A DNA stretch of 6,031 bases from Candidatus Aminicenantota bacterium (GCA_027070475.1 JALXDT010000158.1:1-6031); one strand, 5' to 3'. Positions 1 through 6,031 are shown, numbered from the stretch's first letter. Numbers and translations: made by a program. Notes: generated by a model from the letters alone, not told the origin.

Positions 1-441
1 AGAGGAGGCTGGTTTTACAAAAATATCTTTTAATAATTTTTCCATAGAAGCTTTATCAATTTTTCTTGAATCAACAAGCAATTTTATGTTTTCAAAAGCT
101 TTCTCAACATCGGACGTTAATTTTGAGCTCTTTAAAACCTCTTTCACAATTTTAACAACATTCTCATTGACTTCACTTTCTCTGACAAGTTCAAATTTTA
201 TATTTTCCCCTTTCTCAACAACCCTTAAGGTTAACTCCTCTCCAATATTTACATTAAATTTCATCCTTGCTTTTATCCTGAATCCACTTAAATCTAAAAG
301 GGATTCCTGCCCTTGCTTGGCTAAAACTTTAGCCCTCACTTTATCCCCCACTTTTAAAGCCTTTATATTAAAAAGCGTTTTTTCTAATTCTGAAATTCTT
401 ATCTTTACTTCAAAAGGAATTTCCTTAACTATTACTTTCAT
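1..441 (-). CDS. Unidentified protein, N-terminal 147 residues (3' end beyond window); possible FliK-like
   Basis: The open frame starts at the ATG at 441-439 and runs without a stop to the window edge, giving 147 residues of an incomplete protein. Its ATG overlaps the rtcB stop as ATGA, which suggests translational coupling. The purine-rich end of rtcB (GGTAAAAGG) lies just upstream. There is no signal peptide or membrane segment. Residues 1-25 are charged. Residues about 30-85 look like a small beta-barrel, with the pattern LKVGDKVRAKVL, then LLDLSGFRIKA, then IGEELTLRVVEKG and IKFELV. Residues about 90-147 look helical and Lys-rich. The barrel pattern resembles the N-terminal region of some proteins annotated as flagellar hook-length control protein FliK or uncharacterised relatives. 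This is a recollection of pattern, not a firm family match. The C-terminal part that would decide it is missing. The reading frame itself is well supported by codon use and coupling; its function is not. Confidence 0.8.
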   Translation of the reverse strand, partial: MKVIVKEIPFEVKIRISELEKTLFNIKALKVGDKVRAKVLAKQGQESLLDLSGFRIKARMKFNVNIGEELTLRVVEKGENIKFELVRESEVNENVVKIVKEVLKSSKLTSDVEKAFENIKLLVDSRKIDKASMEKLLKDIFVKPASS

Positions 442-1883
442 CCTTTTACCACTAAAAGGGGTCTTAATTTTGCAACCTTAACCGAAATTCCGGCTTTTTC
501 TATAGTATCAACTACAAGAGATACATCCTTATAAGCTTCTGGCATTTCTTCCATAATTGTTCTCCTGCTATCAGACCTAACAAAAATTCCCTTCTCTTTT
601 AACTCTTTTTCTATTGACCTTCCTTTAGCTTTTTTTACGGCCTTGTGCCTTGACAAAACCCTTCCAGCGCCATGGCAAGAGGTTCCGAAACTTTCTTCCA
701 TGGCTCTTTCAGTTCCTGTTAAGACATATGAATATCTACCCATATCTCCTGGAATCAAAACTGGTTGTCCAATCTCTTTGTAAACATCAGGTATTTCAGG
801 GTGGTTGGGAGGAAAAGCTCTCGTCGCTCCTTTTCTGTGAACAGCAACCGTTTTTTTCTTTCCATTTATTTTATGCTCCTCCTTTTTAACAATATTATGA
901 GCATGATCATAAATCAATTTCATTCCTAATTTATTATAGGATTTTCTAAAAACCTTTTCAAAGCTTTCCCTGACCCAATGCATAATAACCTGTCTGTTAA
1001 CCCATGCAAAATTTGCAGCAGAAGCCATTGCCTTCAAATAATCCTGTCCCTCTCTCGATTGAATAGGAGCGCACGCAAGCTCTCTATCGGGGAGCTCTAT
1101 TTTGTACTTTTTAATTGCACTTTCCATTATGTCAATATAGTCAGAAGCCACCTGATGCCCAAAACCCCTTGAACCTGTATGTATCATAATCGTAATTTTC
1201 CCTTTAACAAGTCCCAATGTATCAGCCTTTTTTTTGTCAAATATCTCATCAACAACCTGGACTTCCAGAAAATGATTGCCTGAACCAAGAGTCCCAATCT
1301 GCTTTTTCCCCCTCTCAAATGCTTTTTTACTTACCTTAGATGGATCAGCTCCTTCTAATTTGCCAGAAGACTCTGTTCTTTCCAGATCCAAAGACTCGCC
1401 AAAACCATTTTCAACAGCCCACTTGCTACCATTTACTATTAAATCTTCCATCTGAGTCTTTGTTAATTTTAATTTCCCAGTGGAGCCCACACCAGATGGG
1501 ATATTTTTAAATAAGATACTTAAAAGCGAATCTTTAACCTTTAAAATATCTTTTTCCTCAAGATCAGTTTTAATAAGTCTTACTCCACAATTTATATCAT
1601 ATCCAACTCCGCCAGGAGAAACTATTCCTTCATACCAATCTGTTGCAACCACTCCGCCTATCGGAAGGCCATATCCATAATGTATATCAGGCATCGCTAT
1701 TGAAGCTTTAACTATTCCCGGTAAAGTAGAGGAATTAACTACCTGCCTTATAACATCTTCCTCAAAAGCAGTCTTATAAAGTTCATCTGTCATAAAAATC
1801 CAGGCTGGTACTCTCATACCGGGAAAACTTCCTACCGGAATCTCAAATTTATAGTCATTAATCCTTTTTAATTTCTCAATCAT
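438..1883 (-). CDS. rtcB: RNA-splicing ligase RtcB (tRNA/RNA repair ligase)
   Basis: RtcB joins RNA 2',3'-cyclic phosphate or 3'-phosphate ends to 5'-OH ends, using GTP and Mn2+ through a His-GMP intermediate. From the ATG the protein has 481 residues, the usual full length. The metal and catalytic residues known in the family are all present: Asp96 and Cys99 in GGVGYDINCGVRL, His204 in LGSGNHFLEVQ, His235 in HTGSRGFGHQ, His329 in DHAHNIVKKE, and the guanylylated His404 in SCHGAGR. The C-terminus (EEMPEAYKDV, then AKLRPLLVVKG) is also canonical. An in-frame TTG at 1886-1884 would add one residue. I chose the ATG because the Shine-Dalgarno AAAGGAGG ends 5 bases before it but only 2 bases before the TTG. 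The gene follows rnpB by about 60 bases, and its TGA overlaps the next gene's ATG. No archease gene, a frequent partner, is visible. In bacteria the role is usually RNA repair; the specific substrate here is unknown. Confidence 0.97.
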   Translation of the reverse strand: MIEKLKRINDYKFEIPVGSFPGMRVPAWIFMTDELYKTAFEEDVIRQVVNSSTLPGIVKASIAMPDIHYGYGLPIGGVVATDWYEGIVSPGGVGYDINCGVRLIKTDLEEKDILKVKDSLLSILFKNIPSGVGSTGKLKLTKTQMEDLIVNGSKWAVENGFGESLDLERTESSGKLEGADPSKVSKKAFERGKKQIGTLGSGNHFLEVQVVDEIFDKKKADTLGLVKGKITIMIHTGSRGFGHQVASDYIDIMESAIKKYKIELPDRELACAPIQSREGQDYLKAMASAANFAWVNRQVIMHWVRESFEKVFRKSYNKLGMKLIYDHAHNIVKKEEHKINGKKKTVAVHRKGATRAFPPNHPEIPDVYKEIGQPVLIPGDMGRYSYVLTGTERAMEESFGTSCHGAGRVLSRHKAVKKAKGRSIEKELKEKGIFVRSDSRRTIMEEMPEAYKDVSLVVDTIEKAGISVKVAKLRPLLVVKG

Positions 1884-1888
1884 CAATG

Positions 1889-1896
1889 CCTCCTTT
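1889..1896 (-). promoter_or_regulatory. Shine-Dalgarno of rtcB
   Basis: The minus strand reads AAAGGAGG, ending 5 bases before the ATG at 1883. This spacing favours the ATG over the TTG codon immediately before it. It is the only strong Shine-Dalgarno sequence seen in the window; the other starts are coupled, lack one, or lie at the edge. Confidence 0.8.
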
Positions 1897-1899
1897 AAA

Positions 1900-1928
1900 A
1901 TTTTACATTAAAGAATTACTCTTTTCAA
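1900..1928 (-). promoter_or_regulatory. Candidate sigma-70-type promoter before rtcB
   Basis: On the minus strand, TTGAAA (1928-1923) and TAAAAT (1905-1900) are separated by exactly 17 bases and resemble -35 and -10 boxes. They lie in the short gap between the end of rnpB and rtcB. The weak point is that initiation 6-8 bases after the -10 box would fall inside the rtcB Shine-Dalgarno at 1896-1889, leaving little of it in the RNA. In DNA this A+T-rich such a match can arise by chance. The alternative is that rtcB is expressed by readthrough from rnpB, since no terminator separates them. Confidence 0.3.
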
Positions 1929-1942
1929 ATAATAGGATAAAT

Positions 1943-2345
1943 GTATAAGAAGTAAAGGGGTAGAGTGTAAGCCGAATTCTGTCTTGAGAGGTCATTAATC
2001 TGAGGTTATGGTTACCCATAACCTTTTGCGGCTTACCCGGGATATCGGGCGGGCAACCCTTAACATCCCTGTTTAGCCTTGCTCCGGGTGGGGTTTGCCA
2101 TGCCTCCACCATTACTGGTAGAGCGGTGAGCTCTTACCTCACCTTTTCACCCTTGCCCCGCACCAACTTCTGGTGTTTAAAAACCCCAGGAGTTGGTGCG
2201 GGGCGGTTTGTTTTCTGTGGCACTTTCCTTTTTGGTATCATAACCAAAACCCTGCATTACAGGGCACCCTGCCCTTTGGAGTTCGGACTTTCCTCCCCAA
2301 CATCATGCTGAGGCGACCTCTCCTCTACCCCTTTACTTCTTATAC
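1943..2345 (-). ncRNA. rnpB: RNase P RNA, bacterial class A
   Basis: This is the catalytic RNA of RNase P, which removes 5' leaders from pre-tRNAs. On the minus strand the conserved blocks occur in order: GAGGAAAGTCCG (2295-2284), GGTAAGAGCTCACC (2138-2125), the L15 segment GGGTTGCCC with the GGU that pairs with tRNA CCA ends (2059-2051), and ACAGAATTCGGCTTA (1982-1968). Helix P4 pairs CCGAA with TTCGG; E. coli has CCGGG/CCCGG here, so the change is compensated. The ends form an uninterrupted 23-base-pair P1 (2345-2323 with 1965-1943). P2 pairs GAGAGGTC with GACCTCTC. P3 is a short simple hairpin. P12 has a 14-base-pair perfect stem (2204-2191 with 2168-2155). P18 has a 9-base-pair stem with a GUAA tetraloop (2024-2003). 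P15 is compact, and the P16/P17 and P19 extensions of E. coli seem absent. The limits are set by P1, so the true ends may differ by several bases. The 5' part overlaps the regulator gene, and no U-tract terminator follows. Confidence 0.97.
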
Positions 2346-3675
2346 CTAATTCTTTTATCTTTTTCATCAGATTCACTCTTGACATTCCGATTTCTCTTGC
2401 TGTTTTTGCAACATTATAATTATAAAACTTCAACTTATATTCTATAAATCTTTTTTCGGCTTCATTCAAATAAACTTTATAATTTTTAAAATTTTTTGGT
2501 TGAGGAAAAGAGAAAGAAGGATCTTCAAAAATAGAGAAAATATTCTCAAGCTTCACTATTTGATCAGGGATAAAGACATAAACTCTCTCCACAAAATTTC
2601 TCAATTCTCTAACATTACCTTTCCAATCTCTTCCTTTCAAGTATTCTAAAAGTTTTGGTTCAAACTTTTTCTCCTCTATTCCCATTTCAATCGAAAACTT
2701 TCTTGAAAAATATTCGACTAATAAGGGAATATCTTCCTTTCTCTCTCTCAAAGGAGGGACTTTAAGCATAACAACATTTAGTCTAAAATAAAGATCTTCC
2801 CTGAATTTTCCTTTTTTTATTTCCTCCACTAACTCCTTATTTGTTGCAGCAAGTACCCTCACATCAATGTTCTCCGTTTTATTTTCACCTATTCTCTGAA
2901 TTTCTCCATTCTCAATAACTCTCAAAACTTTTGCCTGTGCTCTCAGGGAAAGATCACCAATTTCATCAAGAAAAATAGTTCCCTTGTCAGCTTCCTTAAA
3001 TTTCCCAACTTTATTCTCTATTGCACCTGTAAAAGAACCCTTTCTATGCCCGAAAAGTTCACTTTCCACAAGCTCTTCAGGTATGGCTGCGCAATTCAGG
3101 TGAATAAAAGGGTTAAACTGTCTCTGGCTATATAAATGAATATTTCTCGCAACTAATTCTTTTCCTGTTCCGCTTTCTCCCAAGATCAATACTGTAGAAT
3201 TTGTTTTTGCAACTTTTTTAATCTGATCTTTTAATCTTTTGATTTCCTCAGATTCTCCCACAATTTCATACCTCTTTCTACTCTCCTCTAATTTATCAAA
3301 TCCTATTTTTTTTAATTCATATCTCTCAAAAGCATTTTTTACAGTAATCAAAATTCTCTCTGATGAAAAAGGCTTTTCTATAAAATCAAAAGCGCCTAAT
3401 TTAGTAGACTGAACAGCGAGATCAATATCTGCATAACCTGTTATAATAATAACTTCACTTTTTAGATCTTTTTCCTTTACCCATTTTAAAATTTCCATTC
3501 CATTTTTACCGGGAATTCTAATATCTAATACAATAACTTCAGGATTTTCCCTCTCTATTAACTCCATTCCCTTTATCCCATCCTCAGCCTCAAGTATAGT
3601 ATAAGCTTCTCTTTTAAAGATATTTTTCAATGATTCTCTAATTCCTATTTCATCATCAATTATTAATAGTTTCAT
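2257..3675 (-). CDS. NtrC-family sigma-54-dependent response regulator
   Basis: This 472-residue cytoplasmic regulator should bind DNA upstream of sigma-54 promoters and use ATP to open them once phosphorylated. The receiver domain (about 1-115) has the acidic pocket Asp7/Asp8, phosphoacceptor Asp51, Thr79 and Lys101, all intact. The AAA+ domain (about 138-370) has Walker A GESGTGKE (166-173), the sigma-54 contact loop as GSFTGA (213-218; the usual form is GAFTGA), Walker B FLDEIGDL (235-242), ATN (277-279), the arginines of FREDLYFRLN (291-300) and the sensor II region WKGNVRELRN (351-360). A Fis-type helix-turn-helix spans about 405-444. The usual fold ends there, but the frame continues for 28 more residues (445-472) encoded inside rnpB. 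This tail is polar and probably not a conserved domain. The ATG fits the receiver start exactly, yet it has no Shine-Dalgarno; an extended -10 box lies 5 bases upstream. The likely partner is the kinase-like gene upstream of sfsA. Its target promoters are not visible here. Confidence 0.95.
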   Translation of the reverse strand: MKLLIIDDEIGIRESLKNIFKREAYTILEAEDGIKGMELIERENPEVIVLDIRIPGKNGMEILKWVKEKDLKSEVIIITGYADIDLAVQSTKLGAFDFIEKPFSSERILITVKNAFERYELKKIGFDKLEESRKRYEIVGESEEIKRLKDQIKKVAKTNSTVLILGESGTGKELVARNIHLYSQRQFNPFIHLNCAAIPEELVESELFGHRKGSFTGAIENKVGKFKEADKGTIFLDEIGDLSLRAQAKVLRVIENGEIQRIGENKTENIDVRVLAATNKELVEEIKKGKFREDLYFRLNVVMLKVPPLRERKEDIPLLVEYFSRKFSIEMGIEEKKFEPKLLEYLKGRDWKGNVRELRNFVERVYVFIPDQIVKLENIFSIFEDPSFSFPQPKNFKNYKVYLNEAEKRFIEYKLKFYNYNVAKTAREIGMSRVNLMKKIKELGIRSKGVEERSPQHDVGEESPNSKGQGAL

Positions 3676-3680
3676 ATTTT

Positions 3681-3689
3681 ATTATAACA
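3681..3689 (-). promoter_or_regulatory. Candidate extended -10 promoter of the response regulator (leaderless start)
   Basis: The minus strand reads TGTTATAAT, a full match to the extended -10 motif TGnTATAAT. Only 5 bases separate it from the regulator's ATG, so transcription starting 6-8 bases downstream would begin at or within the ATG. This agrees with the absence of any Shine-Dalgarno sequence. I see no good -35 box at the expected distance, which extended -10 promoters can tolerate. Chance occurrence in A+T-rich DNA remains possible. Confidence 0.4.
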
Positions 3690-3854
3690 TTAATGGTAAA
3701 GTTTTAGGAGAAATCAAGATAAGCAAAAATAGTCTCCCTTTTAATTGATAGTGATAAGAGATAAGTCCATTTACTATTTTCACACATCCGATCACTCATA
3801 TTTCCCTTTACATACACCTACTTAACTTAAACCCTAAATATTAAACAAATAAGT

Positions 3855-4556
3855 TTAAAAAACTACCGGTAAATCTTTATTCTCTAAATAAATAATTCCC
3901 TTTTTTGAAGAAAAAAGAATATTAATGCTCTTTATAATAACCTCATTCCCATATGCCTCTTTTAAAAGAGAATCCATCTCAGGACTAATCTCCGCGTTAG
4001 GCATAAAAGCTCTTACAGAGGGTAAACTCGAAATAAAAAATGCCATTGTCTCTTTACCTCTTTTTTTCAATTTTATTAAATCCTTAATGTGTCTTTCGCC
4101 TCTTACAGAAGGTGCATCCGGATAAAGAGCGAAATCGCCTCTTCTCATGACAGCACTCTTAATCTCCACAATCACCTCTCTATCGCCTCTTTTTAAAACA
4201 TAATCAAAAGTTGAATTTAGAAATTTTGGATTTCTCCTAAAATCAAAACCATAGAAATCTTTAAGAATTCCTTTTTCTATTATTTTTTCAAAAGCTTTCA
4301 TATGCAATGATGTGTCTATAACACTCAACCTATCTTCCTCTTCTCCAAAGGCAAAGATACGGTATTTTAAGGATCTACCCTTAATAGGGATGGAAAAACA
4401 TTTATTCCCCTCAATAAAGAAATCTTTTAATCTTCCGGTATTGTTTGTATGAGCTTTCTCTATGTTTCCGTTTATGTTAAGTTCAACAACAAATCTATTC
4501 TTTCTCCTAATAAATATACATTCAAAATAATTAGAGATTTTTAAAAGCTCTGTCAT
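3855..4556 (-). CDS. sfsA: SfsA family protein (sugar fermentation stimulation protein homologue)
   Basis: The protein has 233 residues, the usual SfsA length, and the family's signature blocks in order: FIRRKNRFVVEL (15-26), HTNNTGRL (36-43), FDYVL (117-121), VIVEIKSA (128-135) and YPDAPSVRGERHI (145-157). The family combines an N-terminal OB-like part with a PD-(D/E)xK nuclease-like fold. The matching acidic and basic residues here are Asp118, Glu131 and Lys133. The founding E. coli protein was found through an effect on maltose metabolism and is reported to bind DNA. The biochemical role is unsettled, so none is assigned here. No membrane segment or signal peptide is seen. The ATG overlaps the stop codon of the upstream kinase-like gene as ATGA, and no Shine-Dalgarno precedes it, which points to translational coupling. 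It separates that gene from the response regulator. Confidence 0.95.
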   Translation of the reverse strand: MTELLKISNYFECIFIRRKNRFVVELNINGNIEKAHTNNTGRLKDFFIEGNKCFSIPIKGRSLKYRIFAFGEEEDRLSVIDTSLHMKAFEKIIEKGILKDFYGFDFRRNPKFLNSTFDYVLKRGDREVIVEIKSAVMRRGDFALYPDAPSVRGERHIKDLIKLKKRGKETMAFFISSLPSVRAFMPNAEISPEMDSLLKEAYGNEVIIKSINILFSSKKGIIYLENKDLPVVF

Positions 4557-6025
4557 TTAGACAAAGGAAATTCTACTATAACCTTTGCTCCCCCCTCCAC
4601 CTTATTTTCAAGGGCGATTCCCCCACCATGTTCAATTACAATCTTTTGGGCAAGAGTAAGTCCGAGTCCGCGATGATCTTTAGTATATTTTGTTGTGTAA
4701 AAAGCATTCAATGTTTCATTAATATCTTCAAACCCCCTTCCATTATCTTCAATAATTATAATCAAAGAATCATCTTCTTCTTTCAATACCACAGATACTT
4801 CCTTTTCTTTCACATACTCATTCTCTTTTAGCTCTTCAACAGCATTTTCCAATATATTTGATATAGCTACTGATATTTGATGAAGATTACCAAAAAATTT
4901 AACATCTTTCTTAATATCCACCTTAAATTTAATATCTCTGTTTTTCTCTCTAAATTCTTCAACTTTTTCCCGTAAAAGTCTGGAAAGATTAAAGTGTCCT
5001 TTTGTAGTTATTGAGCTTGATACAAGAGCTTTTAATTCATCCAGAAGTTTAAAAATATCCTCAATGGAGGCATAGATTTTTAAAACTCTTTGCTTTGTTT
5101 TTTTGTCAACTTTCTGGTCAATAAGTTCTGTTTCTATTTCCTCTCTCAATTCCTCCAAAGGCTCCCTCAATTCTCTTTGAAGATCCTCAAAAATTTTTCC
5201 ATAGACAAGAAGATTATCTGAAAAAGCAAGATCATCTTCAGCTTTTAATATAACTTTTTTAAGATTTCTGAATTCTTCAAGCTCTCTTTCCAATCTTTCT
5301 TTTTCTTTCTTTAACTTATCCTCTCTGAGACTTTTAAGTTTTCTTAATTTCTCTCTTTTCTCAAAAATATCTTTCAAAAGCTCATTAATCTTCAAGACTG
5401 CCTGTAAAATATCCTCTGACCAATTCAATTCCAGGAACTTTTCCCCTTTTTCTTCTTTTAACTCGTGTAGTAACCTTGTCATCTCTTTGTTTTTAGACTT
5501 AAAAATCAGGGATACCAGAATACCAAAAACAAAAGCAAAACTAACATCGACCAATAAAAAAAGTTTTTTAAATGTATAAAGAGAGCCAAATATGTTTTTT
5601 TTCAATATTCCAAGAGTGAGATCACCTAAAAATTCATCATTCTTTTCTATCCTGTGTCTGTAAATCAAAAATGATTTATTCAGATCTTTTTTATTTTTAA
5701 TATCTCCTATACTAACTTCTTTTGAAAACAAATTTATATCAAACAGACTATCAGGAAAATGTATTGTTAAAAGATCAATGGGTTTAGAAAAAACTCTCTT
5801 TGCTATTATTTCAATATTAGAATAATCAAAACTCTCAAACCTTTCTCTTGTTGCACTCAAAAAAATTTCACAAAATTTCCCAAGATCCTTTCGATTTCTT
5901 TCTAAAAGGGTATTTTTATAAACACTAAGTGAATAGATATATAATCCTATGGAAAAAACAAGATATAATCCTCCAAAAAATAAAAAAACCTTTATTTTTA
6001 ATAAAATCCTATTTTTCATTAACAT
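4553..6025 (-). CDS. Membrane histidine-kinase-like sensor with Arg in place of the phosphoacceptor His
   Basis: This 490-residue protein has a sensor kinase layout. A first membrane segment (about 10-32) is followed by an extracytoplasmic sensing region (about 34-153) that I do not recognise, a second membrane segment (about 155-176) and a possible HAMP-like linker (about 180-220). A charged coiled coil follows (about 220-262), then a dimerisation helix pair (about 275-340) and a C-terminal ATPase domain (about 345-490). The ATPase motifs are intact: N-box SNILENAVEEL (389-399), G1 DNGRGF (427-432), F-box FYTTK (442-446) and G2 RGLGL (452-456). The H-box reads QRELREPLEEL (283-293) where related kinases have a pattern like AHEIRNPL, so Arg284 occupies the His position. 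Gly, Glu285, Arg287 and Pro289 around it fit the family. An in-frame TGA lies immediately upstream, so the start is the ATG at 6025 or the ATG at 6019; the window edge hides any ribosome site. It is probably linked to the NtrC-type regulator two genes on. Confidence 0.9.
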   Translation of the reverse strand: MLMKNRILLKIKVFLFFGGLYLVFSIGLYIYSLSVYKNTLLERNRKDLGKFCEIFLSATRERFESFDYSNIEIIAKRVFSKPIDLLTIHFPDSLFDINLFSKEVSIGDIKNKKDLNKSFLIYRHRIEKNDEFLGDLTLGILKKNIFGSLYTFKKLFLLVDVSFAFVFGILVSLIFKSKNKEMTRLLHELKEEKGEKFLELNWSEDILQAVLKINELLKDIFEKREKLRKLKSLREDKLKKEKERLERELEEFRNLKKVILKAEDDLAFSDNLLVYGKIFEDLQRELREPLEELREEIETELIDQKVDKKTKQRVLKIYASIEDIFKLLDELKALVSSSITTKGHFNLSRLLREKVEEFREKNRDIKFKVDIKKDVKFFGNLHQISVAISNILENAVEELKENEYVKEKEVSVVLKEEDDSLIIIIEDNGRGFEDINETLNAFYTTKYTKDHRGLGLTLAQKIVIEHGGGIALENKVEGGAKVIVEFPLSK

Positions 6026-6031
6026 TCACAC

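Noticed and set aside
86..481. A 131-codon plus-strand open frame rich in Ser, Leu, Phe and Thr
   Set aside because: It is the complement of the unidentified coding frame coupled to rtcB. Its low-complexity composition is what antisense of a Lys/Glu-rich protein gives.
1903..2112. A 69-codon minus-strand open frame ending upstream of rtcB
   Set aside because: It lies mostly within the 3' half of the RNase P RNA, whose conserved motifs and helices explain the sequence. It is a typical spurious call over rnpB.
2155..2204. Strong G/C hairpin that could be an intrinsic terminator
   Set aside because: It matches helix P12 of the RNase P RNA in position and context, and no T-run follows on either strand as a terminator would require.
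2218..2233. TGGCAC followed by a T-rich stretch, like the -24 element of a sigma-54 promoter
   Set aside because: It lies inside conserved RNase P RNA sequence on the antisense strand, and the -12 part (TTGC) is missing.
2126..2311. A 61-codon plus-strand open frame
   Set aside because: It is antisense to the RNase P RNA core, and no ribosome site or recognisable protein supports it.
2346..2375. Possible rnpB promoter just before P1 (GATAAA with TCAAGA 17 bases upstream)
   Set aside because: Only 4 of 6 and 3 of 6 bases match the consensus boxes, which is too weak in A+T-rich coding sequence to list as a feature.
3705..3739. Weak inverted repeat GGAGA/TCTCC in the spacer after sfsA, considered as a terminator
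   Set aside because: The arms are only 5 bases, the loop is over 20 bases, and no adjacent T-run follows on the minus strand.

Overview
The window comes from a bacterium with an A+T-rich genome. It holds a class A bacterial RNase P RNA and a sigma-54-type response regulator, which excludes archaea. Two traits hint at a thermophile, but this is inference: the proteins are rich in Lys and Glu, and the RNase P RNA is clearly more G/C-rich than its surroundings, with long uninterrupted stems. I cannot name a phylum from the sequence.

Every supported gene lies on the minus strand, so transcription runs from high to low coordinates. In that order: a membrane histidine-kinase-like protein (6025-4553); sfsA (4556-3855), joined to it by a 4-base ATGA overlap; a 179-base spacer; an NtrC-type response regulator (3675-2257); the RNase P RNA gene rnpB (about 2345-1943); the RNA ligase gene rtcB (1883-438); and the start of an unidentified gene (441 to the window edge), joined to rtcB by another ATGA overlap. 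I see no convincing intrinsic terminator anywhere, so long transcripts running through several genes are possible.

Two themes share the window. The first is signal transduction: a sensor kinase homologue and a sigma-54 activator, separated only by sfsA, probably form a two-component pair. However, the kinase has Arg where the phosphoacceptor His should be. The second is RNA processing: rnpB (tRNA 5' maturation) lies directly upstream of rtcB (RNA splicing and repair ligase).

The most unusual arrangement is where these themes meet. The response-regulator reading frame runs 89 bases into rnpB, so its last 28 residues and its stop codon are written in the P1-P8 part of the ribozyme. I found no wholly new multi-gene system. 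The best leads are the overlap with rnpB, the His-less kinase, and a possible leaderless start for the regulator.
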